The position numbers and the translations under genes are program-made. Below the pieces are notes generated by a model. The model was not told the DNA's origin. It made no database searches and was given only the letters and a program-made list of their open reading frames with translations. A stretch of DNA of 64,000 nucleotides from contig NC_061797.1 in the NCBI RefSeq assembly GCF_021462225.1, forward strand, positions 38,652,147 through 38,716,146, written 5' to 3'. The DNA comes from Girardinichthys multiradiatus. Taxonomy: Eukaryota > Chordata > Actinopteri > Cyprinodontiformes > Goodeidae. The stretch's first letter is position 1; every line of letters begins with the position of its first letter. Positions 12,101-24,100 of this stretch are shown in pieces.

Positions 12101-15100
12101 AAGAGGAGCCTGGGTAGCAGCAGAGGTATCTTATCCATGACTAGAAGTGAATGTGGAGGTGAATATGGGGTACAACGATGATTCAACTCTGCCTGTGATC
12201 CCAAACAGTGACAGCCAGCTCAACAACTCAGCCGGCAATCAGAACACTGAGAATAAACCTACCGGCAGACCCCCCTGGCATGTTTTAGGGGCATGCCCAA
12301 AAAATCAAGGTGGACGACTCACTGGAAGTTCTCAGCAATTAAATAACTTAGAATGGCCAGACTTACAGAGAAATGTCCCCGTTTCCCCTGGGAAAAGGAG
12401 ACTTCGACAGCGAGCTGCTGTCACAACAACTGATAGGAGTGAGACAGCTGGAAATAAAGGAATTCCCCTCCAAAACAGATTTGCTCCACTACAGAATGAA
12501 AACCAGGAAAATGATCCATCTTCTGAGAACAATAAAAGGTTTGAGAACAACCTTCACTCTAAACAGTCTTCTCCTAAATTGCCAGAGAAAAAGCGCCCCA
12601 CCGGACCAAGACCCCTAACAGTGGGCCACACAGCTGTGGATGGGATTAAAAACTTCTGCAACAGGAAAAACACAAAAGTTATGATTGGTACCAGTAACGT
12701 GGTGTCCGATATCTCAAAGAATATTCTTGCAATCACAGAAAAGCGCCCGTCTCTAGAAAACCTTATTATACACTGTGGAGCCATGGATGACGTGGATAAG
12801 AAGAAATCAGAAGGACTGAAGGAGGATTTCACTCGTCTTCTGAATATTGTTGGAGGTCTCAATATCAAGGTGTCTCTCAGCGGACCCTTTACACCGATTT
12901 TCTGTGGAGATGAGGTTTTTTTGAGACTTCTGATGATTAATAAGTGGTTGAAAAAAACATGTGCCACCACACCTGTGAACTTCATCCACAACTTTAATAT
13001 TTTTTGAGAAAAAAGACAACTCTTCAAGCAAGATGGTTTCTGTTTGAACAAGCCAGGAGCCAGACGTCTCACATATAATCTCTTCTATTCAGTAAATAAT
13101 CCACCAGCAGCTTCAACCTTCAGCAGAGAACATGGAGCATCAACAACAATAACGCTGCCTCCAACAGCTCCAGCAGAAACAGCCGGCCAGTTGGCTGAGA
13201 TAGAGATAGAGAGGTCATCACTAAAGGCTTCCCCGTCGAAATCTTCCAAATGCCGCAGAGCTCCACCACCTCCTAATCTATCTCCTCCTAATCAGGACCT
13301 TCAAATCACTTCTCTGTGATACAGTCTGGGCCCCAGTGGTAACTCTATCAAAAATGAGCGTGTCCAGGAAAAACCTGGGCCCCCAATAGGAGATAGTTGT
13401 AAAATCTCTTTGTTTATATGTGACAGAAAGAACAAAGCCAAAAGGATAAGAGACAGTAATAAACAATCAACGAAAGCCATAAACTGTCAGATACAACCAG
13501 ACACAGAGTTAATATCAGCAACTAAGTCATATAAAGTGGCTTTACTGAACATTAGATCTCTGCCAGGAAAATCTTTTTTAATCAATGACTTAATTACTGA
13601 ACACGATCTTGATTTTATGTTTTTAACAGAAACATGGTTACATGAATTTAATGAAGCTCCCATTCTGATAAGAGGCGACGCCTCCAAACTACAATTTTCT
13701 TTGTGAGAGCAGACAGCAAAGAAAAGGTGGAGGGGTGGCCACTTTGTTTAAAGATTTACTAAAGTGTAAAAAAGTATTTCTGGGCAAATGTGACTATTTT
13801 AAATGTTTAAAAGTTAGCACACAGCTTCAGTTAATACAGCTAGAAACCACCAGTCAGGCTCAAAACCTGGGTGTAGTGATGGACTCAGACCTGAACCTTC
13901 AGAGGCACATAAAGACAGTAACAAGGTCGACCTTCTATCCCCTAAAGAACATCTCCAGGATTAAAGGACTAATGTCTCAGCAGGACGTTGAAAAACTAAT
14001 TCATGCGTTCATCTTTAGTAGAATTGATTACTGCAACGGTGTCTTCACAGGTCTGCCTAAAAAGTCGATCAGACAGTTGATCCAGAACGCTGCTGCCCGC
14101 GTCCTCACTAGAACTAAGAAAGTGGAGCACATCACCCCGGTTCTAAAGTCCCTACACTGGCTCCCTGTAGCTCAGAGAATAGACTTTAAAATACTTCTGT
14201 TAGTCTATAAATCACTGAATGGCTTACCACCAAAATACATTACAGACTTGTTGTCAGTGTACCAACCACCCAGACCTCTCAGGTCATCTGGCTCAAATCT
14301 ACTCTGCATACCCAGAACCAGAACCAAACATGGAGAAGCAGCTTTTAGTTCTTATGCTCCACTAATCTGGAATAAACTCCCAGAAAACTGTAAAAGCGCC
14401 GAAACCCTAAATTGCTTTAAATCAACATTAAAAACCTATTTGTTTAGAGTGGCCTTTGGATGTGTCATCTAAGCATAATTAGTTAAGTTTTCAGTCCAAT
14501 TTTCCTTTCATTTTCTTATCCATCATTCTATTCTCTTTATTTTATTTATTTATTTTTAATTTTTTTAATTACCTCTGTTGTTTGATTTTCTGAATCATTG
14601 TAATGTTTTCCATATGTACAGTGCCTTGAGTGCCTTGTTGCTGAAAAGCGCTCCCTATGGATAGAGATCCAAGATGGTGAGAAGCACTCATACCTCCAGA
14701 TTGGGCATATGGTTGCTTGGAGACCAAGGGACGTTGTAAAATCTCTAGGGTGCAGTTAAAACAAACATGTCTCTTGGACATTGTCAAAGAAGCATTTTAT
14801 TTAGGAGGACCAAAAGGAAAAAACACGCAACCAGCAGCTCGTAGGCTTTATATTTTTCGTCTATACCAGCTTGTCATGGCAGGGTCGTTTGGCAAAGAGG
14901 AGTACACCCAGAGGAGATCACCAGTCCATCATAGGGCTTCACGCAAACACACGACAAACAACCATGGACACAAACTCATACCTAAGGGCAATTTAGAGTA
15001 AACAACAATCATGTTTGCCATGCAGAAAGACCCCAGGCTGGGATTGGAACCCAGAGCCTTCTTGTTGCAAGGACACAGCGCTAACAACTGCACCAAAGAG

Positions 15101-18100
15101 CACCGTGGGTTGATGATATAATATCACAAAAGTCCTTGGTGTGTTGAGCCCAGACTGATCGGTTAAAAACCTATAGATTTTGATGCAGAATGATAAAATT
15201 GTAGAGCTATATAGCATGATTGGCAGTCCACTGAGTTTATTCTGAAAACCCCTTCAACTAAATCCTTTAATGCTGCAAATAAACTGTTAAAAACAGTAAT
15301 GTCTCCACAGTAAGGGATAAGGAAAAAAAACTGATGGTGAAGGTGCAGAAATCTCTAGTATAGATAAGGGGAAATTCTGCAGATCATGAGAAAACGTCAC
15401 AGTGTACAGTACAGACCAAAAGTTTGGACACACCTTCTCATTCAAAGAGTTGTCTTTATTTTCATGACTATGAATATTGTAGCTTCACACTGAAGGAATC
15501 AAAACTATGAATTAACACATGTGGAATTATATACTGAACAAAATAGTGTGAAACAACTGAAAATATGTCTTATATTCTAGGTTCTTCAAAGTAGCCACCT
15601 TTTGCTTTGATTACTGCTACGCACACTCTTGGCATTCTGTTGATGAGCTTCAAGAGGTAGTCACCTGAAATGGTTTTCCAACAGTCTTGAAGGAGTTCCC
15701 AGAGATGCTTAGCACTTGTTGGCCCTTTTGCCTTCACTCTGCGGTCCAGCTCACCCAAACCATCTCGACTGGGTTCAGGTCCGGTGACTGTCGAGGCCAG
15801 GTCATCTGGCGCAGCACCCCATCACTCTCCTTCTTGCTCAAATAGCCCTTACACAGCCTGGAGGTGTGTTTGGGGTCATTGTCCTGTTGAAAAATAAATG
15901 CTGGTCCAACTAAACGCAAACCGGATGGAATAGCATGCCGCTGCAAGATGCTGTACTAGCCATGCTGGTTCAGTATGCCTTCAATTTTGAATAAATCCCC
16001 AACAGTGTCACCAGCAAAACACCCCCACACCATCACACCTCCTCCTCCATGCTTCACAGTGGGAACCATGCATGTAGAGTCCATCCGTTCACCTCTTCTG
16101 TGCTGCACAAAGACACGGTGGTTGGAACCAAAGATCTCAAACCTGGACTCATCAGACCAAAGCACAGATTTCCACTGGTCTAATGTCCATTCCTTGTGTT
16201 TTTTAGCCCAAACAAGTCTCTTCTGCTTGTTGCCTGTCCTCAGCAGTGGTTTCCTAGCAGCTATTTTACCATGAAGGCCTGATTCACACAGTCTCCTCTT
16301 AACAGTTGTTCTAGAGATGTGTCTGCTGCTAGAACTCTGTGTGGCATTGACCTGTTCTCTAATCTGAGCTGCTGTTAACCTGTGATTTCTGAGGCTGGTG
16401 ACTCGGATGAACTTATCGTCCACAGCAGAGGTGACTCTTGGTCTTCCTTTCCTGGGGCGGTCCTCATGTGAGCCAGTTTCTTTGTAGCGCTTGATGGTTT
16501 TAGCGACTGCACTTGGGGACACTTTCAAAGTTTTCCCAATTGTTCGGACTGACTGACCTTCATTTCTTAAAGTAATGATGGCCACTTGTTTTTCTTTATT
16601 TAGCTGCTTTTTTCTTGCCATAATACAAATTCTAACAGTCTATTCAGTAGGACTATCAGCTGTGTACTGTATCCACCTCCTGCACAACACAACTGATGGT
16701 CCCAACCCCATTTATAAGGCTTGAAATCCCACTTATTAAACCTGACAGGGCACACCTGTGAAGTGAAAACCATTTCAGGTGACTACCTCTTGAAGCTCAT
16801 CAACAGAATGCCAAGAGTGTGCGGAGCAGTAATCAAAGCAAAAGGTGGCTACTTTGAATAACCTAGAATGTAAGACATATTTTCAGTTGTTTCACACTTT
16901 TTTGTTCAGTATATAATTCCACATGTGTTAATTCATAGTTTTGATGCCTTCAGTGTGAAGCTACAATATTCATAGTCGTGAAAATAAAGACAACTCTTTG
17001 AATGACAAGGTGTGTCCAAACCTTTGGTCTGTACTGTATATGTGATACCTGTGTAACTGGATTGTAACTGGATGGACAACAAAGCTGTACGGTAAAACCT
17101 ATGTGTAGAGAAAAGCGCTGTAGGGTTACACTTACCTCCACAGGGAAATTATGTTTTCTGAGAATTTCGTGATCCAGTATGTTCAAACGTTAGAAGATCT
17201 TGGAGAGCATATGGTGGTTATAATCTGGTGTGAAGGGGGCCTTACTGAAGTGAGAACTTTATTGTTCCACTTTTTCAGACTACACCTGGACAATCCTTGA
17301 AAGCACTGAATTCATCTCTCACAGAGTCTCTTAATATTTCAATTAGAATATTAAGCATCCTATTAGCACTTTGTGTCACAGGGATATCATTAGAATTAAG
17401 GAGATCAAGCTCTGTATGCTTCGGGTGTATCTGCTTTTATTGCCTGTCAATCCTACCAACAGGTGAAATATTTATGTTTTTCTACAATTAAAAGTGCATA
17501 ATTACATTTTTATTCTCAATATCTATACTTTCGTCAACTCAAAGAAACTATGCTGTTTCGGTTTTCAGAGAAATTGTATAGCAACACCCCGAAAACTAAA
17601 ATCATCTGAAGAAATGAGAAATGGAAGAAAAAATTATTTGAATGAGTCTACATGTAAGTTAGCATACTTGCAGTTTTAGTCCCTACCTATAAACAACCAG
17701 ATAATAATGAGTGTAAAAGCAAACCATGCCACACTGACACATAACACAAACCATAACAAGAGATGTCATGGGGAACAACCAGATATATTTAAATGTATTC
17801 AAATAGCAAGCCCGTTAACCTATTTTGTCGTGTCAGTCATTGCACGATGGTATCTAGCACTGGGCTCTGGAGGTGAGTCTCACCTGTGGGGTTGTTACTC
17901 TGAAGGGCGTCCCCGTGGAAGGGGCAGCGGGTCTTGGGGAGATGTTGTTCTGGGCCTGAGCCTGAGCTTGAGCTTGAGCCAAAGCCTGCTGAGGAACCAT
18001 CACCAATTGGCCCAATTCAGTACGTACTAGCACCATTCCTGCAATGCAGCAAGGAACAACAGTTAGCACTTAAGCCATATCAGTATTTCATCACATTATC

Positions 18101-21100
18101 ACAGACAAAAAAACAGTGAGGTATGCTTACTATAAACACATAAGGCGCCATCTTCACAACTCCGTTGATTCTTCTACAGAGGATTTCCTTTTGTATGTTG
18201 ACAACATTCTCTCATCCACCTCTAATTTCCCTCCATCTGCTTTTCTGCAGGTACCTGTTTCCAGCACGTTTCTCATTTAGTCAAAACAGTGTGCACCTCG
18301 TTCCGTAGTCTTCTTTTCATTCTTTCTGAACCTGCACCTCTCGGTCGGCTGTCCTCCACAAGTCTGTATTTCTCCTTGTTTTAACCAAGGTTATTTCTCC
18401 CAGATGTTAACTATCCATCGACAGGGAATTTTAGGGTGTCCACCTTTGTAACATGTGACTTCTGCAGTGAACTGCAGTTTTATATAAATCTGAATGAAAG
18501 CTTAGCAGTGAACTAGTTATGGTCTCCTGCTGCTTTACCGGATGTAGCTGGGTGTAGGGCGGCTTAATCATTGGGTTGACTTATAACCCAGGCAGAGTAG
18601 AAGAGAGGGGAGAAGAAAGGTTTACTGTCAGGAACACGATCTACACTTTTTCTTTGAGGTCTGACTTGACAATTCAGATTTGAATACATTTCACAAACTG
18701 TAACACATGAAAGAGCCAAAACTGCACAGCAGGTTCTTCAACTAAGATAGAAACTTTGGAACCAACAAAAAATGAAAAAACTATAAGATTATCCACATCT
18801 AGGTATAAGGCATATGTCTCTACCTTTATTAAACTCAAAGAAAATGCATTAAAGCACATGCTGTTGGTTAATGCATATATAGATCAGCCAATAACAGCCA
18901 ATTAAAGTACAATTGTCTGATTCTGATCTATGGCTTATTTTTTTGGTCCATCTCTATTTAAAACAAGAGCAACCTGTCAAAGTTTATTGTCATTAACATC
19001 AGCAAATAATACATTATTAAGAGTTTGATTATTACACATTAACTTGACTTGAGCTTCCATTTCATGCTAATTCAGCTACACCACATTTTTCATACAGCAG
19101 CACCACTGCTGAACAGCTCCCATGTCAGGTCAAACTAAGCTAACATGGGCAAATAATAAGGTTAACTGCATATTCTGACCCTGCTATGGTACTATTAGAC
19201 TGAACCATTATTTTTCTTCTGAGGTCAGGTGACTCAGAGCAGCATTCAAGGGCAGTACAGAAACCCTTCAGGCTACTGACCATGTACATGCAGAATGCAG
19301 AGGAAGAATAGTTGCACAATGAATAAAACTGCTAAATTACATCTAAGAAAACAACATATCTATTGACTAAATTGTGATTTTCATTTGGAGAAATAGATGA
19401 ATTCTCGGTTTGTGAAATATTTGAAATTCAGTGATTTATATTTGCCCATCAGTCTGGCTCAAAATGTTTCTCTGTGGATCCTCAAGTTTCCAGCAGCCAG
19501 TGAGCTACACTGACAGACTTTTTAAATGCAGAATCTCTGTGATCTTAGTTTGTTTTCTGATATCGGTTCCTGTTTATTCCTATGATTTAGGACGTACTGC
19601 ATGGGTTGTATGTCTGTTCTTGGCCCAAATCATTCTGAATTTCCCAACAAAGATGAGTTTATCCTGTGATTATTGCTTTGCATCTGTTTTTTTTATTATT
19701 ATTATTAGTAAGAGATAGATTTAAATGAAGCCTGGTGGAGACATGGAGCATTAGTACTATTATCTACCAGAGCACTAAGTTTGTTGTGGAAAGGAAAACA
19801 TTTGATTGGTGGTAGTGAAACTGATCTCATTTATAAATCAATTCAAAATCAGTTTTAAAGTGTTCATGATGTGATACACTTTAACAAGGTTTCTGGGGCC
19901 TTGAGAAGAGGAACGGTCCCACAGCATCACAGATCCGTCACCATACTTATAGCAGGCATAAGGTGCTTTTCCATAAATATTCATCCTTAGCTGTATGCAA
20001 AGCCCACCTGGACTGCTTGTTACCTGTAAAGCTCAATATAAGTCTCATCTGACTACTGCACAGGATTACAATTAAAGTCAGTAGTTTGGCAAACGTCGCA
20101 TATCTAAATTTGTGATGCTAGGACAGAAAAAGCTTTTTCTTTGCATGCCTCCCAAAGAATGGGTTGGCATATGGATAGCGTCTAACTGTTGTTATAGAGA
20201 TTTGATGACCTCAAAATGCTCTATTTGCGGCAGTTCTTAGTGGTTCACAGTAAATCATGAGATTTTTTGGGTGGCAAGATAAACTTGGGTCCTCGTTAAG
20301 CCTTGTCTGTCACAGTTCAAGTCGTTTTAGAACTTGTTAATTATTACTTGAACTGTACAATTAGGCCTGGCTAGGCCGCTACAAAAGGTTAACCTTTCTT
20401 CCAGTCAGAAGAAACAAGTTGTTAAAATAAAGGTAAATTACTTTAAACCTAAATCTTCCAGGATCATGAATGATTCAAAGTTTAATAGGGCAAACTGCTG
20501 TTTTCTTGTTGCCGTTTCCTACCTTGCAAAGGTCAACACAAATCATCCCTACTTCAATGGCATGTTCTCTTGTCTTTCCCATTCTGAAGAATGGCTAAAA
20601 CAAACGGGCCTGTGTGGAACATATTTGTACCCCAGGAAAACAGGAGGTAATGGATTATTAAATTTCTTAAATTAAAAGTCTATAGACACTCTGATTAACT
20701 TAAAAACATTTTAGTCAGTCAGTCATTTTCTACCACTTATTCCATATTGGATCGCGGGGGAGCTGGTGCCTATCTCCAGCAGTCTATGGGCAGGAGGTGG
20801 GGTACACCCTGGACAGATCGCCAGTCCATCACAGGGCAACACACAAACAACCATGCACACACTCATTCATACACCTAAGCGCAATTTAGAGTGACCAATT
20901 AACCTAACAGGCATGTCTTTGGACTGTGGGAGGAAGCCAGAGTACCCAGTGAGAACCCACGCATGCACTGGGAGAACATGCAAACTTCATGACCCCCGGC
21001 TGGGAATCGAAGCCAGGACCTTCTTGCTGCAAGGCAACAGTGCTACCAACTGCGCCACCGTGCAGCCCAACATTTTAGTATAAATTACAAAACATATTGC

Positions 21101-24100
21101 ACTTACATTGTTTTATAGGTATTGTTCTAAGTCTGTATACCACAGCTGGCAGTTGGATTACCTTTAGTGGTACTTAAAGTACTTAAACTAGCTATAAGGA
21201 GAAAGCTATTAAGCCTAAACTCTCTAAAAGATTGTAGTTTAAGCACAGTGATCTTTGCATCAATGAGATACTTCTTCTAAGGAGAAGTGCAGTGGAAAAT
21301 ATTTCACTTTCCTGTAGAAACTGAAACAGATGACAGAAAGGCGAGAACCAAGAAGTGCTAGTGATTTTTATTGTTCTGCTCCATTTACTTCTGAAATTAG
21401 ATAAGACAATACATGTAGCCTAACAGGCAGTACACGGGGTTACCAGCATTTAAGCATTTACAAGAGCGAGAAGAGACTGGAAGCAGTAGTGTGAACTTGA
21501 TTCCCATTATTTTCTGGTAATCCTCAAGCATGTTTGCACTTAAAACAGCCCAGCAAATGGGAATTGTACATCAATATATTGCTGATTGAGAAAGTGTCAT
21601 TATTAAGTCCAGTAATTCTTAAGGAAAGTCAGTGTTTAGTTTATGATAACTTTTGGAAAATAAATCTCATTCGTTATTAATATTTTATTCCTAATTTAAT
21701 TTATTCCTTAAGTTTGTATTGAAACTGGGGAGCAGCAGTGGTGCTGCTCCCCATGTTCGGAGGCCTTAGTCCTCGACGCAGGCCGACACGGGTTCGAGTC
21801 ACTGCCCGTTGACCTTTGCTGCATGTCTTCTCCCCTCTCCTACCTGTCAGCTCACTATCAAAAAATATGAAAATAAAGGCCACTAGTGCCGCCAAAAAAC
21901 ATTAAAAAGGTTTGTGTTGAAACAGATACGATCTTAGAAACTAGACTTATATTTTAAAATGGTAATTATGTAAATCCATTTAAGGCAGAAAAATTATATT
22001 TTTATGTTTTATCCATACTGGCCAGCTGTACTTGTAGGATTTGCTCTTTTTGTTACCTATCGACCAGGCTAAGTACAGTTAGAATACAAGCTAATAGCAA
22101 TGTACGTCTCCACATTTTATGCATTCAAACACTAAAGATACATGTGCACTAACATTTTCCAACATTACTAATGTAGTAGTAATGTTGGAAAAGGTCTTTA
22201 CAGCACGGCGGTAGTTTGAAAACTTTGGATTTAGGGAGGTAGTACAGCACATTCAGTGGCGGTCCTTCCATCAATGGCACCGTGCGCAAGCCTTTTTCTC
22301 TGGGCCACCGACCTGGACAGCACCAAGGCCTCATAAATCTCAAACTGTGTCTTAAAAACCTAAATAATCTAGTTCAGGTTTAACCGGTTTAAGTATTTTT
22401 TTTTTTTTTAACTAGAGGCATAGAAAACAAACATGCAAATAAGTGATAGAAAACACAGCAGGAGTGCATCTTTCAAAATGCTTGTGCCGCAACGCCCCCC
22501 ACCCAAAGACATGTCCCCCTGGGCACGTAGCCACATCGCTCAAAAACCACCACTGGGTATTTGTTATGAAAAGTTTGAGAACCACTGTTTGTTTGTTTTT
22601 TTGCAGAAATTTTAAAGGGTCCCATTAATTGTAAAATTGGTGATTTCCCTAATATCAATGAATTCATGATTTGGGATTTTTCCCCAACTGAGTAAATCCG
22701 CTCATTTTAAAAGATGGATTTTACTTTTTGTGGGGTTATGCTACAACAGCAATAATTGTACATCTTTACCTCTGTTGACAGTAATTGTGGAGGGCAAAGC
22801 TTATACATAAAGAGCTTCCCTGTAACATTTACATAAACATACTGGATAACAAGCACAAAGCGGCCCTCCATAAAAACCTTACCCGGTGGGATGGTAAAGC
22901 CAGGGGGAAGCTGAATGGTGGTCTGCTGTTGTGAAGGTCTGACAATCAGCTGGGGGGCTACTATCCTCTGAGGCGTTGCAAGCCCTGGACGGGGTTGAGG
23001 TTGGGCAGGGGTGGCCACTGTAGGTGTTGGAGAGGGAGCTGTGGGCCTGACCATGCTCATGGTGGTGGTCACAGATGTGGTCTGAACGGTTCCACAGACA
23101 GAAATGGTTGCCATGGCTGTGGGACACGCAGCTGTTGTAGTAGAGCTCAGAGGCTGGGTCACTGTGGTGGTGGTGGTGGTAGGAGCTGCTGTAGTGGATG
23201 TTGCTGGCGTGATAGCGCAGGACGCAGACGGTGATACGGTGTTTATTACAGAACTCACACTACCAACCTGGCTTTGTGTTACAATGTTGGACGGGCAGTC
23301 GTCTGTTTTGGAAGCTCCAGTGTCCGTGGTCGCTTTGCTGAGGTCGCCCGTGGGGGATGATGCGGCGGCGGGTTCTTGAGGGGTACCCTGCTGGACCAGC
23401 GCCGAAACGCTGGTCCCGTTGCCGTTCTGGGCTATACTGGCTACGATGTGATTCGGAAGTCTGTGCAAGGCAATGGTGGGAGTCCCCCTGTCCAGAACAA
23501 TAGCTGACTGACCCACGGGGAGGTTTGCGTTGGACAGGGTGAACGTGGAAGTGTTGATGGAGGAGGTGGACGACCGAGTGGAGTTTGGAGGAGTCGCGCC
23601 GGGATCCACCGAGCTGATGATGCCGTCGGTCACCGCAGTGATGCTGCTCCTCCTCGTCGTTACCGCTGCGCCGTTCAAACTCTTAATCCGCGCTGAGGGG
23701 CTCCTTCTCGGCGTCGCGACGCGCTTTCTCGGAGCGCTGGCTTCTGTGGGCGCCTCACCTGTTCCCGGGCTAACCTTAGAGCTCCGGCTGGACGCGGTGC
23801 TGATGCTGTCCTGCGGGGATGCCAAAGTTGACACGCCAGATGCAGTTAGTGGTGTGATGGATGCTCCATGTGATTGAATGCCGCTGCTAGTGGCGCTCAC
23901 ACCGGCAGTCGGAGTGGTGGGAGCCTCGCCAAAAGAAGAGGAGCAGCCCAGCGATGGAGAGGTGACAGTTTTATCTGGGCTATCGTCTTTAGAGTTCACC
24001 TCCTGGTGCATCTCAGGTTTAATCCGCCGTCCTGGTTGTTGTTGTTGTTCTAGTGTTGTGGCACTCACTGGAGCTGGGAGCGTTTTTCCTAAGTGATGGT

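Larger units (their letters stand above)
12070..14660 (+). mobile_element. Internally deleted L2-type LINE in taf4 intron 2
   Basis: This is the envelope of the two decayed ORFs above. The left limit is set only by where ORF1-like sequence begins. The right limit is the AT-rich 3' tail (TACAGTGCCTTGAGTGCCTTG...AAAGCGCT) after ORF2. It lies antisense to taf4. Confidence 0.8.
7374..17883. other. Large taf4 intron 2, transposon-rich
   Basis: This 10.5-kb intron between coding exons 2 and 3 has no further taf4 exon that I could find. It holds a possible Tc1-type fragment (about 9720-10210), a purine-rich simple repeat (11170-11510), an L2-type LINE (about 12070-14660), a dispersed-repeat piece (14880-15115) and a nearly complete Tc1 element (15407-17036). 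7700-9700, 10210-11170 and 17040-17880 show nothing recognisable. Confidence 0.7.
18039..22882. other. taf4 intron 1
   Basis: The intron lies between coding exons 1 and 2. It contains a transposon-like stretch (about 19860-20460), a full dispersed-repeat copy (20714-21067), a SINE-like copy (21716-21905) and one copy of a segment repeated at 25670-26420. 18100-19850 shows no recognisable feature. Confidence 0.7.

Noticed and set aside
12147..13007. 286-residue ORF considered as a host gene
   Set aside because: It has the SGNH ORF1 layout of L2-type LINEs, lies directly upstream of LINE ORF2 remains, and continues in the same frame past a nonsense codon.
21716..21905. Possible functional tRNA gene
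   Set aside because: A B-box-like motif is present, but no cloverleaf can be drawn and the 3' part is SINE-like body sequence.
22995..23877. Plus-strand ORFs of 79-115 residues
   Set aside because: They are antisense shadows of the GC-rich, low-complexity taf4 exon 1.
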